From Alphaproteobacteria bacterium 46_93_T64 (lineage in GTDB: Bacteria; Pseudomonadota; Alphaproteobacteria; Sneathiellales; Sneathiellaceae): a stretch of 64,000 nucleotides of DNA. This document shows positions 63,646 to 64,000 of the stretch, one piece after another. Positions within the stretch are counted from its first letter, which is position 1; each line of letters opens with the position of its first letter. The position numbers and the translations under genes were made by a program. The stretch spans positions 1 through 64,000 of the forward strand of contig MAAN01000022.1 of the NCBI GenBank assembly GCA_002163135.1. The letters run 5' to 3'. The notes below the pieces were generated by a model that saw only the letters and a program-made list of their open reading frames with translations, searched no databases and was not told where the DNA came from.

Positions 63646-64000
63646 ATGATGGCTATTGTTAAAAATATTGTCGCACTATTTACTGCGTTTGCAGTAACAG
63701 CGTTGACAATGGGCAGCGCAGTTGCAGCTAAAGGACAAGCAGAACCTTGGCAGCTTGGATTTCAAGATGCGTTTTCTCCTGTTGCTCATCTTCAACAGGA
63801 TTTCCACGACACATTGATGATTTTGATCACGGCAATTACGCTTTTTGTGTTGGCGTTGATGATATATGTTGCGGTACGTTTCAATCGTAAAGCAAATCCG
63901 ACACCTTCCAAAACAAGCCATAACACTATGATTGAGATAGTTTGGACAATCGCTCCAATTCTTATTCTTATTGTTATTGCCGTTCCATCATTGAAGCTTC
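63646..64000 (+). CDS. coxB: Cytochrome c oxidase subunit II (5' part)
   Basis: The first 118 codons of CoxB, cut by the right edge. A signal peptide (MAIVKNIVALFTAFAVTALT, cleavage probably after AVAA) precedes PWQLGFQDAFSPVAHLQQ and the first membrane helix (TLMILITAITLFVLALMIYV). The EIVWTIAPILILIVIA segment is the second helix with the conserved WTIAP. The periplasmic CuA domain lies outside. It is the likely first gene of an aa3-type oxidase operon. ATG at 63646 or 63649 (MMAIV) is possible. Confidence 0.92.
   Translation, partial: MMAIVKNIVALFTAFAVTALTMGSAVAAKGQAEPWQLGFQDAFSPVAHLQQDFHDTLMILITAITLFVLALMIYVAVRFNRKANPTPSKTSHNTMIEIVWTIAPILILIVIAVPSLKL

Noticed and set aside
1-64000. tRNA, rRNA, CRISPR array, riboswitch, insertion sequence or origin
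   Set aside because: I looked by eye for T-loop and repeat-spacer patterns, transposase motifs and ribosomal RNA landmarks and saw none. A covariance-model scan would be needed to rule out small RNAs.

Overview
The window is a chromosomal stretch from an alphaproteobacterium, probably a marine Rhodospirillales/Sneathiellales/Kiloniellales-type lineage. This rests on gene content and order: cobS-cobT behind a J-domain gene, ileS-lspA-DUF3035-M16-M16, rsmE next to a plant-type gshA, tldD next to coxB, a RegA/FNR-era respiratory promoter, L-malyl-CoA/beta-methylmalyl-CoA lyase, and a MutL carrying the endonuclease motif. GC content looks moderate by eye. Coding density is high and I see no tRNA, rRNA, CRISPR array, insertion sequence, prophage or plasmid gene. 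It is a housekeeping and central-metabolism region, not an island.

Layout. 0-9.8 kb: an SUV3-like helicase (cut by the left edge), single-chain methylmalonyl-CoA mutase, an acetylpolyamine-amidohydrolase-like deacetylase, cytidine deaminase with a trans-3-hydroxyproline dehydratase, the mutase chaperone MeaB, ribosomal protein bL28 and an exported dienelactone hydrolase. 9.8-18.7 kb: cobT, cobS and a J-domain gene, a PraR-like regulator, BolA, a ribbon-helix-helix protein, an AEC transporter, a CorC/HlyC-type membrane protein, aroB and aroK. 18.8-28.7 kb: a tiny membrane-protein gene overlapping a large exported protein and xerD, then mcl, accA, a GNAT, an SDR, a degenerate EAL protein, a HAD phosphatase, and a cheZ-like/cheY pair. 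28.9-44.3 kb: MaoC hydratase and ribF, ileS-lspA-lipoprotein-two M16 peptidases, pgi-mutL-flavoprotein-PhyH, and rsmD/RsuA-type pseudouridine synthase/GATase. 45.1-53.1 kb: tadA, an ACAD11-like acyl-CoA dehydrogenase, two tandem ACAD11-kinase-like phosphotransferases, purD, xseA and an M23 peptidase. 53-64 kb: cysQ-pmbA, ubiA-ubiD-TSUP, rsmE-gshA, a monoheme cytochrome, tldD and the start of coxB.

How genes may work together. Methylmalonyl-CoA mutase, MeaB, aerobic cobaltochelatase subunits CobS/CobT and malyl-CoA/beta-methylmalyl-CoA lyase fit a B12-dependent propionyl-CoA/ethylmalonyl-CoA-type carbon route. The acyl-CoA dehydrogenase with two APH-family kinases looks like a split version of the eukaryotic ACAD10/ACAD11 fusion, so a 4-hydroxyacyl-CoA degradation module is plausible. 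TldD and TldE(PmbA), the two halves of one metalloprotease, are both here about 6 kb apart. The catalytic and non-catalytic M16 peptidases form a pair. CheY and the CheZ-like protein are translationally coupled, and the latter ends in a FliM-like CheY-binding motif.

I did not find a clearly new system. The observations most worth checking are the ACAD/kinase cluster, the CheZ C-terminal motif, two tandem FNR-like sites upstream of coxB, the altered zinc site in the M23 protein and the degenerate EAL domain.
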